Shown one piece after another: positions 1-6,338 of a stretch of DNA of 7,569 nt. The first letter of the stretch is position 1; each line of letters starts with the position of its first letter. Below the pieces are notes generated by a model, which made no database searches, had not been told where the DNA came from, and worked only from the letters and a program-made list of their open reading frames with translations. The position numbers were made by a program, and so were the translations under genes. Source of the stretch: DATEPR01 sp036503065 (GTDB taxonomy: Bacteria; Actinomycetota; Actinomycetes; Mycobacteriales; Pseudonocardiaceae); NCBI GenBank assembly GCA_036503065.1, contig DASXXM010000146.1, forward strand, positions 1 through 7,569, in the 5' to 3' direction.

Positions 1-207
1 ACCGGGATCGCGGTGTTCGGCACGGTGTTCCTCTCGTTGGTCAAGGCGTTCCCGTCGCATTCGGCGGCACGGGCGGTGTCGTCAGCCGACGCGCTGGCCA
101 CCACCGCCTACTGCCTGATCCCGCTGAGCGTGCTGGGCGCGGCGGCCGGAATCGTGTTGGCGCGTACACTTTCCAGGCCGTCTCCGGCAGCGGCCCAGCC
201 ACGATGA
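1..207 (+). CDS. C-terminal end of a DHA2-type MFS multidrug/proton antiporter (5' truncated by window)
   Basis: Reading frame 1 is open from the first base to a TGA at 205-207, giving 68 residues of a protein that starts outside the window. The opening residues (TGIAVFGTVF) resemble the 'GxAxxGTVF' segment in the late helices of 14-helix DHA2 (EmrB/QacA-like) drug antiporters. A hydrophilic loop rich in Ala and Ser follows, then one last hydrophobic helix (about residues 42-57, CLIPLSVLGAAAGIVLA) and a short Arg/Pro-rich tail, which is the usual end of such carriers. Members export drugs or other small molecules across the plasma membrane using the proton gradient; the substrate cannot be told from this end. 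No clear terminator follows the stop, and the AT-rich intergenic region begins at once. Confidence 0.6.
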   Translation, partial: TGIAVFGTVFLSLVKAFPSHSAARAVSSADALATTAYCLIPLSVLGAAAGIVLARTLSRPSPAAAQPR

Positions 208-249
208 CGAATTACTTCGGTAAATTACATTCGCTGCCGTAATCGAACC

Positions 250-279
250 TTGACCCCTTGGGCAGCGTCGCTTTACCAT
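250..279 (+). promoter_or_regulatory. Candidate promoter of the CE15 esterase gene
   Basis: TTGACC at 250-255 matches the -35 consensus of housekeeping actinobacterial promoters (TTGACn). TACCAT at 274-279 fits the TAnnnT -10 pattern, and the spacer is 18 bp. The predicted start would lie near 286, leaving a leader of about 100 nt before the ATG at 389. The pair sits in a clearly AT-richer stretch (about 208-315) than the genes around it. Inferred from sequence only. Confidence 0.45.
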
Positions 280-281
280 TA

Positions 282-312
282 TTTCGGAAGGTTTCGAAAC
301 ATTTTCGAAACG
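282..312 (+). promoter_or_regulatory. Phased TTTCG/CGAAA boxes, candidate operator of a xylan-responsive repressor
   Basis: TTTCG occurs at 282, 292 and 303, which is 10 and 11 bp apart and so on one face of the helix. The second and third copies are completed to perfect palindromes: GTTTCGAAAC at 291-300 and TTTCGAAA at 303-310. The first is imperfect (TTTCGGAA, 282-289). The block overlaps the predicted transcription start, where a bound repressor would block polymerase. As I recall it, inverted CGAAA pentamers control xylanase and xyloside genes in Streptomyces through a ROK-family repressor (BxlR/XlnR type), which suits the xylan-linked enzyme downstream. A further CGAAA at 385-389 overlaps the start codon and may be chance. 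The regulator itself is not in this window. Confidence 0.55.
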
Positions 313-373
313 ATGCGGCACCGTCTGTCAGATGCCTGCGGCCACACTCATGGACCGCGCCTGCACAAGGGTC

Positions 374-381
374 AGAAGGAG
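374..381 (+). promoter_or_regulatory. Ribosome binding site deciding the CE15 start
   Basis: AGAAGGAG lies 7 nt before the ATG at 389. The in-frame ATG codons at 332 and 350 have no such site and would put a charged stretch ahead of the signal peptide, so 389 is preferred. Confidence 0.75.
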
Positions 382-388
382 CCTCGAA

Positions 389-2047
389 ATGCCATTCGCT
401 GTCCGCAGAAAGGCGGTCCTCGCGGTCGCGCTCGCGGCCGTCGTCGGCGCCGGTGTCGCGACGGTCGCCGCGGTCGGTCCGTTCCCGGCCCTGGCCGCGG
501 GCGGCCTCGCGCTCACCGCGCCGGTGGAGGACGCGGGTGCCGGCTGCCCGGTCTCGCTGCCCGCATCGGTTCCCGCGAACGCCAAGTTACCCGATCCGTT
601 CACCAGGCTGGACGGCACGCGCATCACAGCCAAGGCCGACTGGACGTGCCGGCGGGAAGAGATCCTGCAACTCGCCGAGAAGTTCATCTACGGCACGAAG
701 CCCGCCAAGCCGGCCGGTGTCACGGGGACCGTCTCGTCCACCGGCATCACCGTCAACGTGACCGACCAGGGCAAGAGCGCCGGCTTCTCGGCGAGCGTCC
801 AACTGCCCAGTGGTACCGGGCCGTTCCCGGCCGTCGTCGTCCTGGCCGGACTCGGCGCGGACACGGCCACCATCCTCGCCTCCGGTGTCGCCGTCATCAA
901 CTACGACCCCATGCAGGTCGGCAAGGAGGGCACACCGCGAAACGCCAAACAAGGCGCGTTCTACAGCATTTACGGTTCGTCCAGCAGCACCGGGCTGCTC
1001 ATGGCCTGGGCATGGGGCGTCAGTCGAATCATCGACGTCGTCCAGCAGTCGGGCGGCAGCATTCTGAGGGCGGACGCGATGGGCGTCACGGGGTGTTCCC
1101 GGTTCGGCAAGGGTGCCTTCGTGACCGGCGTGTTCGACCAGCGCATCGCGTTGACCATGCCGATCGAGTCGGGTACCGACGGTGTGCCGATCCTCCGCGG
1201 GGTGCCCGGGGAGAGCGGCGCCCAACCGCTCGGCGAGGCATTCGGCGAGCAGCCGTGGGTGGGCGACGCGTTCACCTCCTTCACCGGCAGCCCGAACAAT
1301 TTGCCCGTCGACACGCACGAAATGGTGGGCATGGTCGCGCCACGGGGACTGTTCATCATGGAGAATCCGCACATCGACTGGCTGGCCGCCAGGTCGGGGA
1401 GCGTGGCCGCCCTTGGCGGCGCCGAGGTCTACAAGGCACTCGGTGCTGGTGCCAACATCTCGTACTGGTCCGACGTTCAGAACGCCACCCACTGCGCCGT
1501 CCGGCCGGAATGGCAGGCCCCGCTACGGCAGAGCCTCCAGAAGTTCTTGCTGAACACGGGGAATCCCCCTGCCACGTTCCGGATCTCGAGCCTGAAGGCG
1601 GGCGACCTGTCCCAGTGGCGCGACTGGCAGACCCCGACCCTCGCCGACGGCCCGCCCACGACGACCGCAAACCCGACCAGCACCACCACAACCACGACCG
1701 CAAACCCGACTACCACCGGTAACCCGGCCGTGCTGTGTCGCGTCGCCGATGTCATGAACTCGTGGAACACCGGCTTCACCGCCAACCTGACGGTGACCAA
1801 CACCGGCACGAGCACCGTCAACGGCTGGACCGTCGCGTTCACCCTGGCAGCGGGCCAGACCATCACCAACGGCTGGAACGCGACCTACTCCGCCAACTCC
1901 GGCGCGGTGACCGCCACCAACCTGGCGTTCAACGCGAGCATCCCGCCCGGCGGCATGGTCACGTTCGGTTTCCAGGCCACCCATACCGGCAACACCAGCA
2001 CGCCGACCAGCTTCACCCTCGACGGCAACGCCTGCGCGACAGCCTGA
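389..2047 (+). CDS. Secreted glucuronoyl methylesterase (CE15) with C-terminal CBM2
   Basis: A 552-residue protein. CE15 enzymes hydrolyse the ester between 4-O-methyl-glucuronic acid of xylan and lignin alcohols, loosening lignin-carbohydrate complexes outside the cell. Residues 1-36 form a signal peptide (basic start RRK, hydrophobic core, ALA before the cut). The esterase domain covers about 55-392. It has the family nucleophile motif GCSRFGK with Ser237 and Lys241, Glu260 in IESGTDG, and His368 in NATHC. The Ser-to-Glu distance (23) equals, and the Ser-to-His distance (131) nearly equals, those I recall for fungal Cip2 (S278, E301, H411). Trp331 in HIDWL matches the conserved substrate-side Trp. 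A Thr/Pro/Asn linker (about 420-447) leads to a CBM2 (450-549) bounded by Cys450 and Cys549, with Trp459 and Trp496 at two of the three binding-face positions and Phe514 at the third. A good Shine-Dalgarno supports the start. The catalytic call is strong; natural substrate and CBM ligand (cellulose or xylan) are inferred. Confidence 0.92.
   Translation: MPFAVRRKAVLAVALAAVVGAGVATVAAVGPFPALAAGGLALTAPVEDAGAGCPVSLPASVPANAKLPDPFTRLDGTRITAKADWTCRREEILQLAEKFIYGTKPAKPAGVTGTVSSTGITVNVTDQGKSAGFSASVQLPSGTGPFPAVVVLAGLGADTATILASGVAVINYDPMQVGKEGTPRNAKQGAFYSIYGSSSSTGLLMAWAWGVSRIIDVVQQSGGSILRADAMGVTGCSRFGKGAFVTGVFDQRIALTMPIESGTDGVPILRGVPGESGAQPLGEAFGEQPWVGDAFTSFTGSPNNLPVDTHEMVGMVAPRGLFIMENPHIDWLAARSGSVAALGGAEVYKALGAGANISYWSDVQNATHCAVRPEWQAPLRQSLQKFLLNTGNPPATFRISSLKAGDLSQWRDWQTPTLADGPPTTTANPTSTTTTTTANPTTTGNPAVLCRVADVMNSWNTGFTANLTVTNTGTSTVNGWTVAFTLAAGQTITNGWNATYSANSGAVTATNLAFNASIPPGGMVTFGFQATHTGNTSTPTSFTLDGNACATA
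1661..1710 (+). repeat. In-frame direct repeat in the linker between esterase and CBM2
   Basis: The 17-mer ACGACCGCAAACCCGAC occurs at 1661-1677 and again at 1694-1710, a period of 33 nt (11 codons). It encodes repeated TTANPT units separated by a run of ACC/ACA threonine codons. Such repeats are typical of flexible, often O-glycosylated linkers in actinobacterial plant-wall enzymes and may vary in length by slippage. Confidence 0.8.
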
Positions 2048-2061
2048 CAGACGAGTGGCAG

Positions 2062-2097
2062 GATCCCTCCCGACCGACCAGTCGATCGGGAGGGATC
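2062..2097 (+). promoter_or_regulatory. Perfect 12-bp hairpin holding the DUF899 ribosome binding site; possible terminator of the CE15 gene
   Basis: GATCCCTCCCGA (2062-2073) is the exact reverse complement of TCGGGAGGGATC (2086-2097). The 12-nt loop can add a few inner pairs (CGA with TCG) beyond one C/A mismatch. The hairpin starts 14 nt after the CE15 stop codon, the usual place for an actinobacterial terminator without a U-tract. The right arm contains GGGAGG (2088-2093), the only Shine-Dalgarno for the ATG at 2098, and the stem ends on the base before that ATG. In a transcript running through from CE15 the site would therefore be paired and translation of the next gene held down. Structure is seen directly; both roles are inference. 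Confidence 0.7.
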
Positions 2098-2823
2098 ATG
2101 ACGAGTGAGTTGCTGAACGCCGGACTGCCACCAGTTGTCGACCGCGCCACCTGGGAGGCTGCCCGCGACGCACTGCTGGCCAGGGAGAAGGCGCACACCC
2201 GCGAGGGCGACGCGATCGCCGCGGCCCGCAGGCGGCTGCCGATGGTCGAGGTCGACGCCACCGTGCCGCTGATCGGCCCCGACGGCCCTGTCCCGCTGCT
2301 GGCGGTGTTCGAGGGCCGCCAGCAGCTGGTCGCGTACTTCCACATGTGGCACGACGGCCGGTCCGCCGCCGACCAGTGCGAGGGCTGCACGTTCTTCAAC
2401 GGTGACGTCCAGGAGCTGTCCTACCTGCACTCCCGGGACGTCACCTACGCCACGTTCGTCGACGGCCCGTACGACGAGATCGCCCGCTACCGCGACTTCA
2501 TGGGCTACGACATGCCGTGGTACTCGGCACAGGATTCGGCGCAGCCGCTGCTGGCCGGGCGGTGGTTCGGCATCATCGCGTGCTACCTGCGGCAGGACGA
2601 CCGGGTGTTCGAGACCTACTGGACCACCGGCCGCGGCGTCGAGACGATGACCAGCAGCTACGCCCTGCTCGACCTGACCGTCTACGGCCGCCAGGAACTG
2701 TGGGAGGACTCCCCGGCCGACTGGCCGCGACGGTGGGCCACCAACGGCGCGCAGTTCCGCACCGACGGACGCCCAACGTCACAGTGGTCCCGCCTGGCCG
2801 CAGGCCGTTCCGACAAGCTCTGA
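2098..2823 (+). CDS. DUF899 family thioredoxin-like protein
   Basis: A 241-residue soluble protein without a signal peptide. It follows the DUF899 layout: an N-terminal helical part with 'REKAHTREGDAIAAARRRLPMVEV' character (about 27-52), a 'GPDGPVPLLAVFEGRQQLVAYFHM' type strand-loop region (60-83), a CEGC motif (Cys94, Cys97) followed by TFF, and the C-terminal block DRVFETYWTTGRG...LLDLTVYGRQE (168-200). The fold is thioredoxin/AhpC-like and the CxxC suggests a thiol redox role, but DUF899 proteins have no settled substrate. Start at 2098 is supported by GGGAGG four bases upstream and the lack of other nearby in-frame starts. It lies 50 bp behind CE15, separated by the hairpin, so cotranscription is uncertain. 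Family call is firm; function is unknown. Confidence 0.85.
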   Translation: MTSELLNAGLPPVVDRATWEAARDALLAREKAHTREGDAIAAARRRLPMVEVDATVPLIGPDGPVPLLAVFEGRQQLVAYFHMWHDGRSAADQCEGCTFFNGDVQELSYLHSRDVTYATFVDGPYDEIARYRDFMGYDMPWYSAQDSAQPLLAGRWFGIIACYLRQDDRVFETYWTTGRGVETMTSSYALLDLTVYGRQELWEDSPADWPRRWATNGAQFRTDGRPTSQWSRLAAGRSDKL

Positions 2824-2918
2824 CCGGACCACCTGGCGGAACCGCATTTGCCGACCGGGCCATGCCTGTCGTCTACTTGCGCCGGTATGTCCGTACTGTG
2901 CGGTAGTGGGAGGCAAGG

Positions 2919-3353
2919 ATGACAAGCACCGTCACGCGGTGTGCACTGGTCGCCGCCGGTGTGGTGGCACTGGCCGCGATGCCGTTGACGGCCCAGGCGA
3001 CACCGAGTTCGGGGGTGACGGGCACGATCATCGCGAAGACGACGATCGGCGGCAAGGACTACATCCTCCGGGAGATCACCATCGCCCCCGGCGGGTCCAC
3101 CGGCTGGCACTTCCACGACGGCACGCTCTTCGGCGTGGTGGAGCGGGGCACACTCACCCACAACGAGTCGAACTGCGCGGTGGACGGCGTCTTCCACGCG
3201 GGGGACACGATCGTCGAGCCGAGCGGCGCCAACCACGTCCACATCGGACGCAATCTCGGCACGACGCCTCTGGTGCTGGAGATACTCTACGTAGATCCCG
3301 CGGGCAGTCCACTGTCCGAGGACGCACCCAATCCGGGCTGCGGCTTCCAGTAA
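2919..3353 (+). CDS. Small secreted cupin-domain protein
   Basis: A 144-residue protein with a signal peptide (residues 1-27: MTSTVTR, hydrophobic core, AQA before the cut), so probably released outside the cell. The rest is a single cupin barrel. Motif 1 gives His64 and His66 (GWHFHDGTLFGVVERG) and motif 2 gives GDTIVEPSGANHVH with His106 and possibly His108. The glutamate usual a few residues after HxH in motif 1 is replaced by Thr69/Leu70, so metal binding would rest on three histidines. Cys86 and Cys141 may form a disulfide. The ending PNPGCGFQ looks like that of many actinobacterial secreted cupins I recall, which have no known reaction. GGGAGG at 2908-2913 precedes the ATG by 5 nt. It lies 95 bp after DUF899, in which I find no convincing promoter or terminator. 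Confidence 0.8.
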   Translation: MTSTVTRCALVAAGVVALAAMPLTAQATPSSGVTGTIIAKTTIGGKDYILREITIAPGGSTGWHFHDGTLFGVVERGTLTHNESNCAVDGVFHAGDTIVEPSGANHVHIGRNLGTTPLVLEILYVDPAGSPLSEDAPNPGCGFQ

Positions 3354-3363
3354 TCCGCAGCTC
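3335..3363 (+). terminator. Terminator-like hairpin at the end of the cupin gene
   Basis: GCTGCGG (3337-3343) pairs with CCGCAGC (3355-3361) across an 11-nt loop that contains the TAA stop. One G-U and one G-C pair extend the stem to nine (3335-3343 with 3355-3363). No T-tract follows, as is common in high-GC actinobacteria. Since the left arm encodes the conserved C-terminus, the pairing may partly reflect coding. Confidence 0.4.
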
Positions 3364-3430
3364 TCCGCCGCTCCCCGGCCGACTCGACGCGATCACCGGG
3401 ATGTGACCACAATATCCTTCGTCAGGATGG

Positions 3431-4306
3431 GTGAACGGACAGTCGGGGCACGCGGTGGACGGCAGCAGGAACATGGTCCGGACGGTGCTGGACCGGCCGC
3501 ACCTGCGGGCCGCACGGACCGCCTACCAGCGCTACTACCGCGCCGGCACGCACCGGACGGCCAGCGCGGCCGCGTACTACGGCATCCTGACCATGTTGCC
3601 GTTCCTGGGCCTGTTCTATCTGTTGCTGGCGCAACTGGCGCACACCGACCCGAATTTCCTGCGGTCCAGCCGGCGTGCGCTGCAGGCCAGCCTCGGGCTG
3701 AGCCCCGGCGTCGTGGCGAACCTGTACAGCGCGCAGGGCACCGCATCGCTGCGTTCCGTCCTGACGCTGCTCGGAGTGGTCGGGCTGGTGTATGCGGGCG
3801 TCAACTGGATGGATGCCGTCGAACAGGGAGTCTGGTCGGTGTGGCCGCGGGCGGGCGCGGCGAACTGGTGGCGTCGTTACCTGCGCCGGTGGGCAACGCT
3901 GCTGGTCACCCTGCCGGGCCTGCTGCTGATCGTGCTCGTCGCGGTCTTCGTCGGTCGCAGCCCCTACCGGCTGCTCATCGACGACGGGCTGCATTTCGGG
4001 CGGTTGACGGTGCTGCTGGGGGAAGTGGCCGCGTTGATCGCCACGGTCGTGCTCGCCGGGCTGCTGTGTTACGCCGCGTATCGGAGGGTGGGCACCGCGC
4101 CGCCTGATCCGCGCGTGCGACTGGCCGCGTTGCTGGCCGGTGTCGCCGTCGGCGGATTGGCCGCGATCGGCGCCTTTGCGTTGCCGTTGGCCCTGTCCAA
4201 TCCGTACGGCATCGTCGTGGCGATTCTGGCCGTGATGTTGTGGGTCAGCGCGTCGGTCCGGGCGATGCTGGCGATGGCCGTCTGGGCCACCACCGGCGAG
4301 GGATGA
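3431..4306 (+). CDS. YihY/virulence factor BrkB family integral membrane protein
   Basis: A 291-residue protein if started at GTG 3431 (AGGA at 3424-3427, only 3 nt away). GTG 3455 and ATG 3473 are in-frame alternatives, and the conserved part begins only near residue 27, so the start is uncertain. From about residue 26 it follows the YihY/BrkB layout: an amphipathic stretch (RTAYQRYYRAGTHRTASAAAYYG), then hydrophobic segments near 48-70, 108-126, 154-174, 192-215, 231-256 and 257-284, consistent with six helices in the plasma membrane. VNWMDAVEQGVWSVWPR (124-140) between helices 2 and 3 matches the family's conserved 'xxMDAxxxAxNxxWxVxxR' loop. The family was once mislabelled RNase BN and its transport or other role is still not settled. 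The gene stands alone on this strand and ends 8 bp from the stop of the convergent crotonase gene. Confidence 0.8.
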   Translation: MNGQSGHAVDGSRNMVRTVLDRPHLRAARTAYQRYYRAGTHRTASAAAYYGILTMLPFLGLFYLLLAQLAHTDPNFLRSSRRALQASLGLSPGVVANLYSAQGTASLRSVLTLLGVVGLVYAGVNWMDAVEQGVWSVWPRAGAANWWRRYLRRWATLLVTLPGLLLIVLVAVFVGRSPYRLLIDDGLHFGRLTVLLGEVAALIATVVLAGLLCYAAYRRVGTAPPDPRVRLAALLAGVAVGGLAAIGAFALPLALSNPYGIVVAILAVMLWVSASVRAMLAMAVWATTGEG

Positions 4307-4314
4307 GGTCGGTG

Positions 4315-5088
4315 TCAGCGGCCCTGCCACCGCGGTTTCCGCTTGGCGAGAAAGCTCGCCACCCCGTGCTGGAAGTCCTCGCTGCCGTACACGGTGCGTA
4401 CGATGTCGTCGCCGTCGGGCAGGTTGGCCTGCCGGAGCCGCCGTATCGCTTCCTTGGCCGCCCACATGGTCAGCGGGGCGTTGGCCGCCAATCGGTCGAC
4501 GACGCTCGCGGTGCGCTCGTCGAGTTCGACTTCCTCGCACAGCTCGGCCACGAAACCGGCGGCGTGCATCTCCTCGCCGGTGAACAGCCGCGCCCGCAGC
4601 AGCATGTCCATCGCCCGTGCCGGTCCCAGGTGGCCGACGACCAGTGCGTACGTGTCCATGGCAAGGCAGTTGCCGAGGGTGCGGGCGACCGGGATGCCGA
4701 AACGCGCGGATCGCGTCGCGACGCGTAGGTCGCACACCGCGGCCAGTGCGAAGCCGGCTCCGACGCAGAATCCGGCCACCGCCGCCACCGTCGGCACCCG
4801 CACGCCTGCCAGCCGGTCGGCCACGTAGCCGATCTTCCGCTCGTAGGAGATCCCTTCCGCGCCGCTGCGGAATTCGGTGAACTGGCTGATGTCGGTGCCG
4901 GCGACGAAGGCCGCGTCGCCGGCACCCCGCAACACCATCACCCGGATATCCGCATCGGTGTTTGCGAGCTCGCATGCCGCTGCCAGATCCGCATACATCT
5001 GCCAGGTCAGGGCGTTGCGTTGGGCGGGTCTGTTGAAGGTGACCCGCAACACGGGCCCGTCACGATCGACCAGCAGTTCATCCGACAT
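4315..5088 (-). CDS. Crotonase-fold (enoyl-CoA hydratase/isomerase family) protein lacking the hydratase glutamates
   Basis: A 257-residue protein of normal crotonase length. The first oxyanion-hole segment is AAFVAGTDI (59-67) and the second is AGFCVGAGFALAAVCDLRVA (105-124), followed by RFGIPVARTLGNCLAMD (129-145). The end FLAKRKPRW is typical of the family. Crotonases bind acyl-CoA and stabilise a thioester enolate. Aligned to rat mitochondrial hydratase through the CDxxxA motif, the catalytic Glu144 falls on Ala114 and Glu164 on Val134, so ordinary hydration is unlikely. I recall many proteins with the same P-[VI]-ARTLGNCL stretch annotated simply as enoyl-CoA hydratase, so this looks like a subfamily rather than a damaged gene. 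Its ATG lies 3 nt after the CoA-transferase stop and its GGAG site lies inside that gene's end, suggesting translational coupling. Isomerase, lyase, decarboxylase or hydrolase activity are all possible. Confidence 0.85.
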   Translation of the reverse strand: MSDELLVDRDGPVLRVTFNRPAQRNALTWQMYADLAAACELANTDADIRVMVLRGAGDAAFVAGTDISQFTEFRSGAEGISYERKIGYVADRLAGVRVPTVAAVAGFCVGAGFALAAVCDLRVATRSARFGIPVARTLGNCLAMDTYALVVGHLGPARAMDMLLRARLFTGEEMHAAGFVAELCEEVELDERTASVVDRLAANAPLTMWAAKEAIRRLRQANLPDGDDIVRTVYGSEDFQHGVASFLAKRKPRWQGR

Positions 5089-5091
5089 GTG

Positions 5092-6327
5092 TCACATCTC
5101 CCCCGTTGGGCGGATCGGGTCGGCGGGGACGGCGACGATGCCGGCACCGATCAGCTCGTCGACCGCGGCCGGGTCGAAGCCGAACTCGGCGAGCACGGTT
5201 TCGGTGTCCGCGCCGAGCATCGGTCCCGCGCCGCCGCGTATCGCGGGTGTCGCCGAGAACCGCATCGGCGACCCGAGCTGGCGTACGTCGCCCATCGCCG
5301 GATGCGGGGCGTCCCAGAAGAAGCCGCGCCGGGTCAGGTGTTCGTCGTTGAAGACCTGCGCGGTGTCGGCGATGGGCGCGCACGGCACGCCCGCGGCTTC
5401 GAGTGCGGCGATCACGACCTCGGTCGTCCGCGCCGCGGTCACCGCTTCGATCGCCGGGATCAGCGTGTCGCGGTGACCGTGCCGTTCGTGCGCGTCGCAG
5501 TAGCGCGGGTCGGCCAGCAGCTCGGTCAGATCGAGCGCCGTGCACAGACCGGTCCACGTCGCCGGGGTGACCGCGCCCACCGTCACCCAACCGTCCGCGG
5601 TGCGGATCGCCTGGTAGGGCGCTGCCGACTGGTGCGCGGAACCCAGCGGCTCGCTGACCTCGCCGGTGGCGAAGTACCGGCCGGCTTCCCAGATCGCGCA
5701 GGACACCCCGGATTCGAACAGCGACACGTCGACGTGCTGGCCGGCACCGGTCGATTCGCGGGCGCGCAGCGCGCCGAGCACCGCGAGGGCCACGTACAAC
5801 CCGCAGACGAGATCGCAGATCGGCACCCCGACCTTGACCGGATCGCCATGCGGGCTGCCGGTGATGCTCATCAGTCCGGAACGGGCCTGCGCCATGATGT
5901 CCAGCCCGGGCAGGGCGGCCAGCGGTCCGTCCTGACCCCAGCCCGACGCGGACACGTAGACGAGCCGCGGGTTGATCTCGCGGACCGTTTCGTAGTCGTA
6001 GCCCAGGCGCGCAAGGGCTCCTGGCCGCAGGTTGTGCACGAAGACGTCGACACCGGCCAGCAGCCGTCGTAGGACCTGCTTTCCCTGCCGCGCCTTGATA
6101 TCCAGCGCGATCGAGCGCTTGTTCCGGTTGAGTCGGGCGAACGGGGAGCTCTGCCCGGCGATGTACGGGCCGACCGAGCGCACCGGATCGCCACCGTCGG
6201 GATGCTCCACCTTGACGACGTCGGCCCCGAGGTCGGCGAGTTGCATCGTACCGAAGGGCGCCGCCATGAACGCGCCGATCTCGAGCACGCGAACGCCCGC
6301 CAGCGGCGCGGGCGGGCGATCGTTCAT
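5092..6327 (-). CDS. CaiB/BaiF family (class III) CoA-transferase
   Basis: A 411-residue protein, the usual length of the family. Class III CoA-transferases move CoA from an acyl-CoA donor to a free carboxylic acid through an aspartyl intermediate in the cytoplasm. Visible family marks are PLAGVRVLEIGAFMAAPF (8-25), LADLGADVVKVEHPDGGDPVR (30-50), NRNKRSIALDIK (67-78), the DVFVHNLRPGALARLG block (94-109), ISGxGQDGP-like SASGWGQDGP (126-135), and PICDLVCGLY (169-178), where Asp172 fits the catalytic Asp169 of formyl-CoA transferase and CaiB. The glycine-rich loop typical of formyl-CoA:oxalate transferase (GGGGQ type) is not seen; the corresponding part reads SAHQSAAPYQAI (230-241). The ATG at 6325-6327 has AGGA five bases upstream, and the transporter's stop lies 11 nt before it. 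The substrate pair is unknown; neighbours suggest the acid imported by the adjacent carrier. Confidence 0.9.
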   Translation of the reverse strand: MNDRPPAPLAGVRVLEIGAFMAAPFGTMQLADLGADVVKVEHPDGGDPVRSVGPYIAGQSSPFARLNRNKRSIALDIKARQGKQVLRRLLAGVDVFVHNLRPGALARLGYDYETVREINPRLVYVSASGWGQDGPLAALPGLDIMAQARSGLMSITGSPHGDPVKVGVPICDLVCGLYVALAVLGALRARESTGAGQHVDVSLFESGVSCAIWEAGRYFATGEVSEPLGSAHQSAAPYQAIRTADGWVTVGAVTPATWTGLCTALDLTELLADPRYCDAHERHGHRDTLIPAIEAVTAARTTEVVIAALEAAGVPCAPIADTAQVFNDEHLTRRGFFWDAPHPAMGDVRQLGSPMRFSATPAIRGGAGPMLGADTETVLAEFGFDPAAVDELIGAGIVAVPADPIRPTGEM

Positions 6328-6338
6328 GCGTTTCCTAA

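Noticed and set aside
212..223. TTAC-TTCG-GTAA mini hairpin and the AATTAC direct repeat after the antiporter stop.
   Set aside because: The stem is only four base pairs and AT-rich; it is too weak to call a terminator or operator.
250..1722. Plus-strand frame of 490 codons overlapping the CE15 gene.
   Set aside because: Its product is almost only Arg, Gly, His and Pro, the typical shadow of a high-GC gene. The CE15 frame has the catalytic motifs and signal peptide.
2848..2877. Possible promoter TTGCCG with TCTACT before the cupin gene.
   Set aside because: The -10 element is a poor match, and equally weak pairs can be found elsewhere in this gap.
4344..4361. TGGCGAG-AAAG-CTCGCCA hairpin 37 nt after the YihY stop, a possible terminator for that transcript.
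   Set aside because: It lies inside the crotonase gene and encodes the conserved FLAKRKP ending, so the pairing may be forced by coding. There is no T-tract.
3422..4975. Long minus-strand frame of 517 codons across the YihY gene and the crotonase gene.
   Set aside because: It runs antisense to YihY and in a wrong frame through the crotonase. The product is Arg/Gly/Gln-rich without any domain, as expected for a shadow frame in GC-rich DNA.
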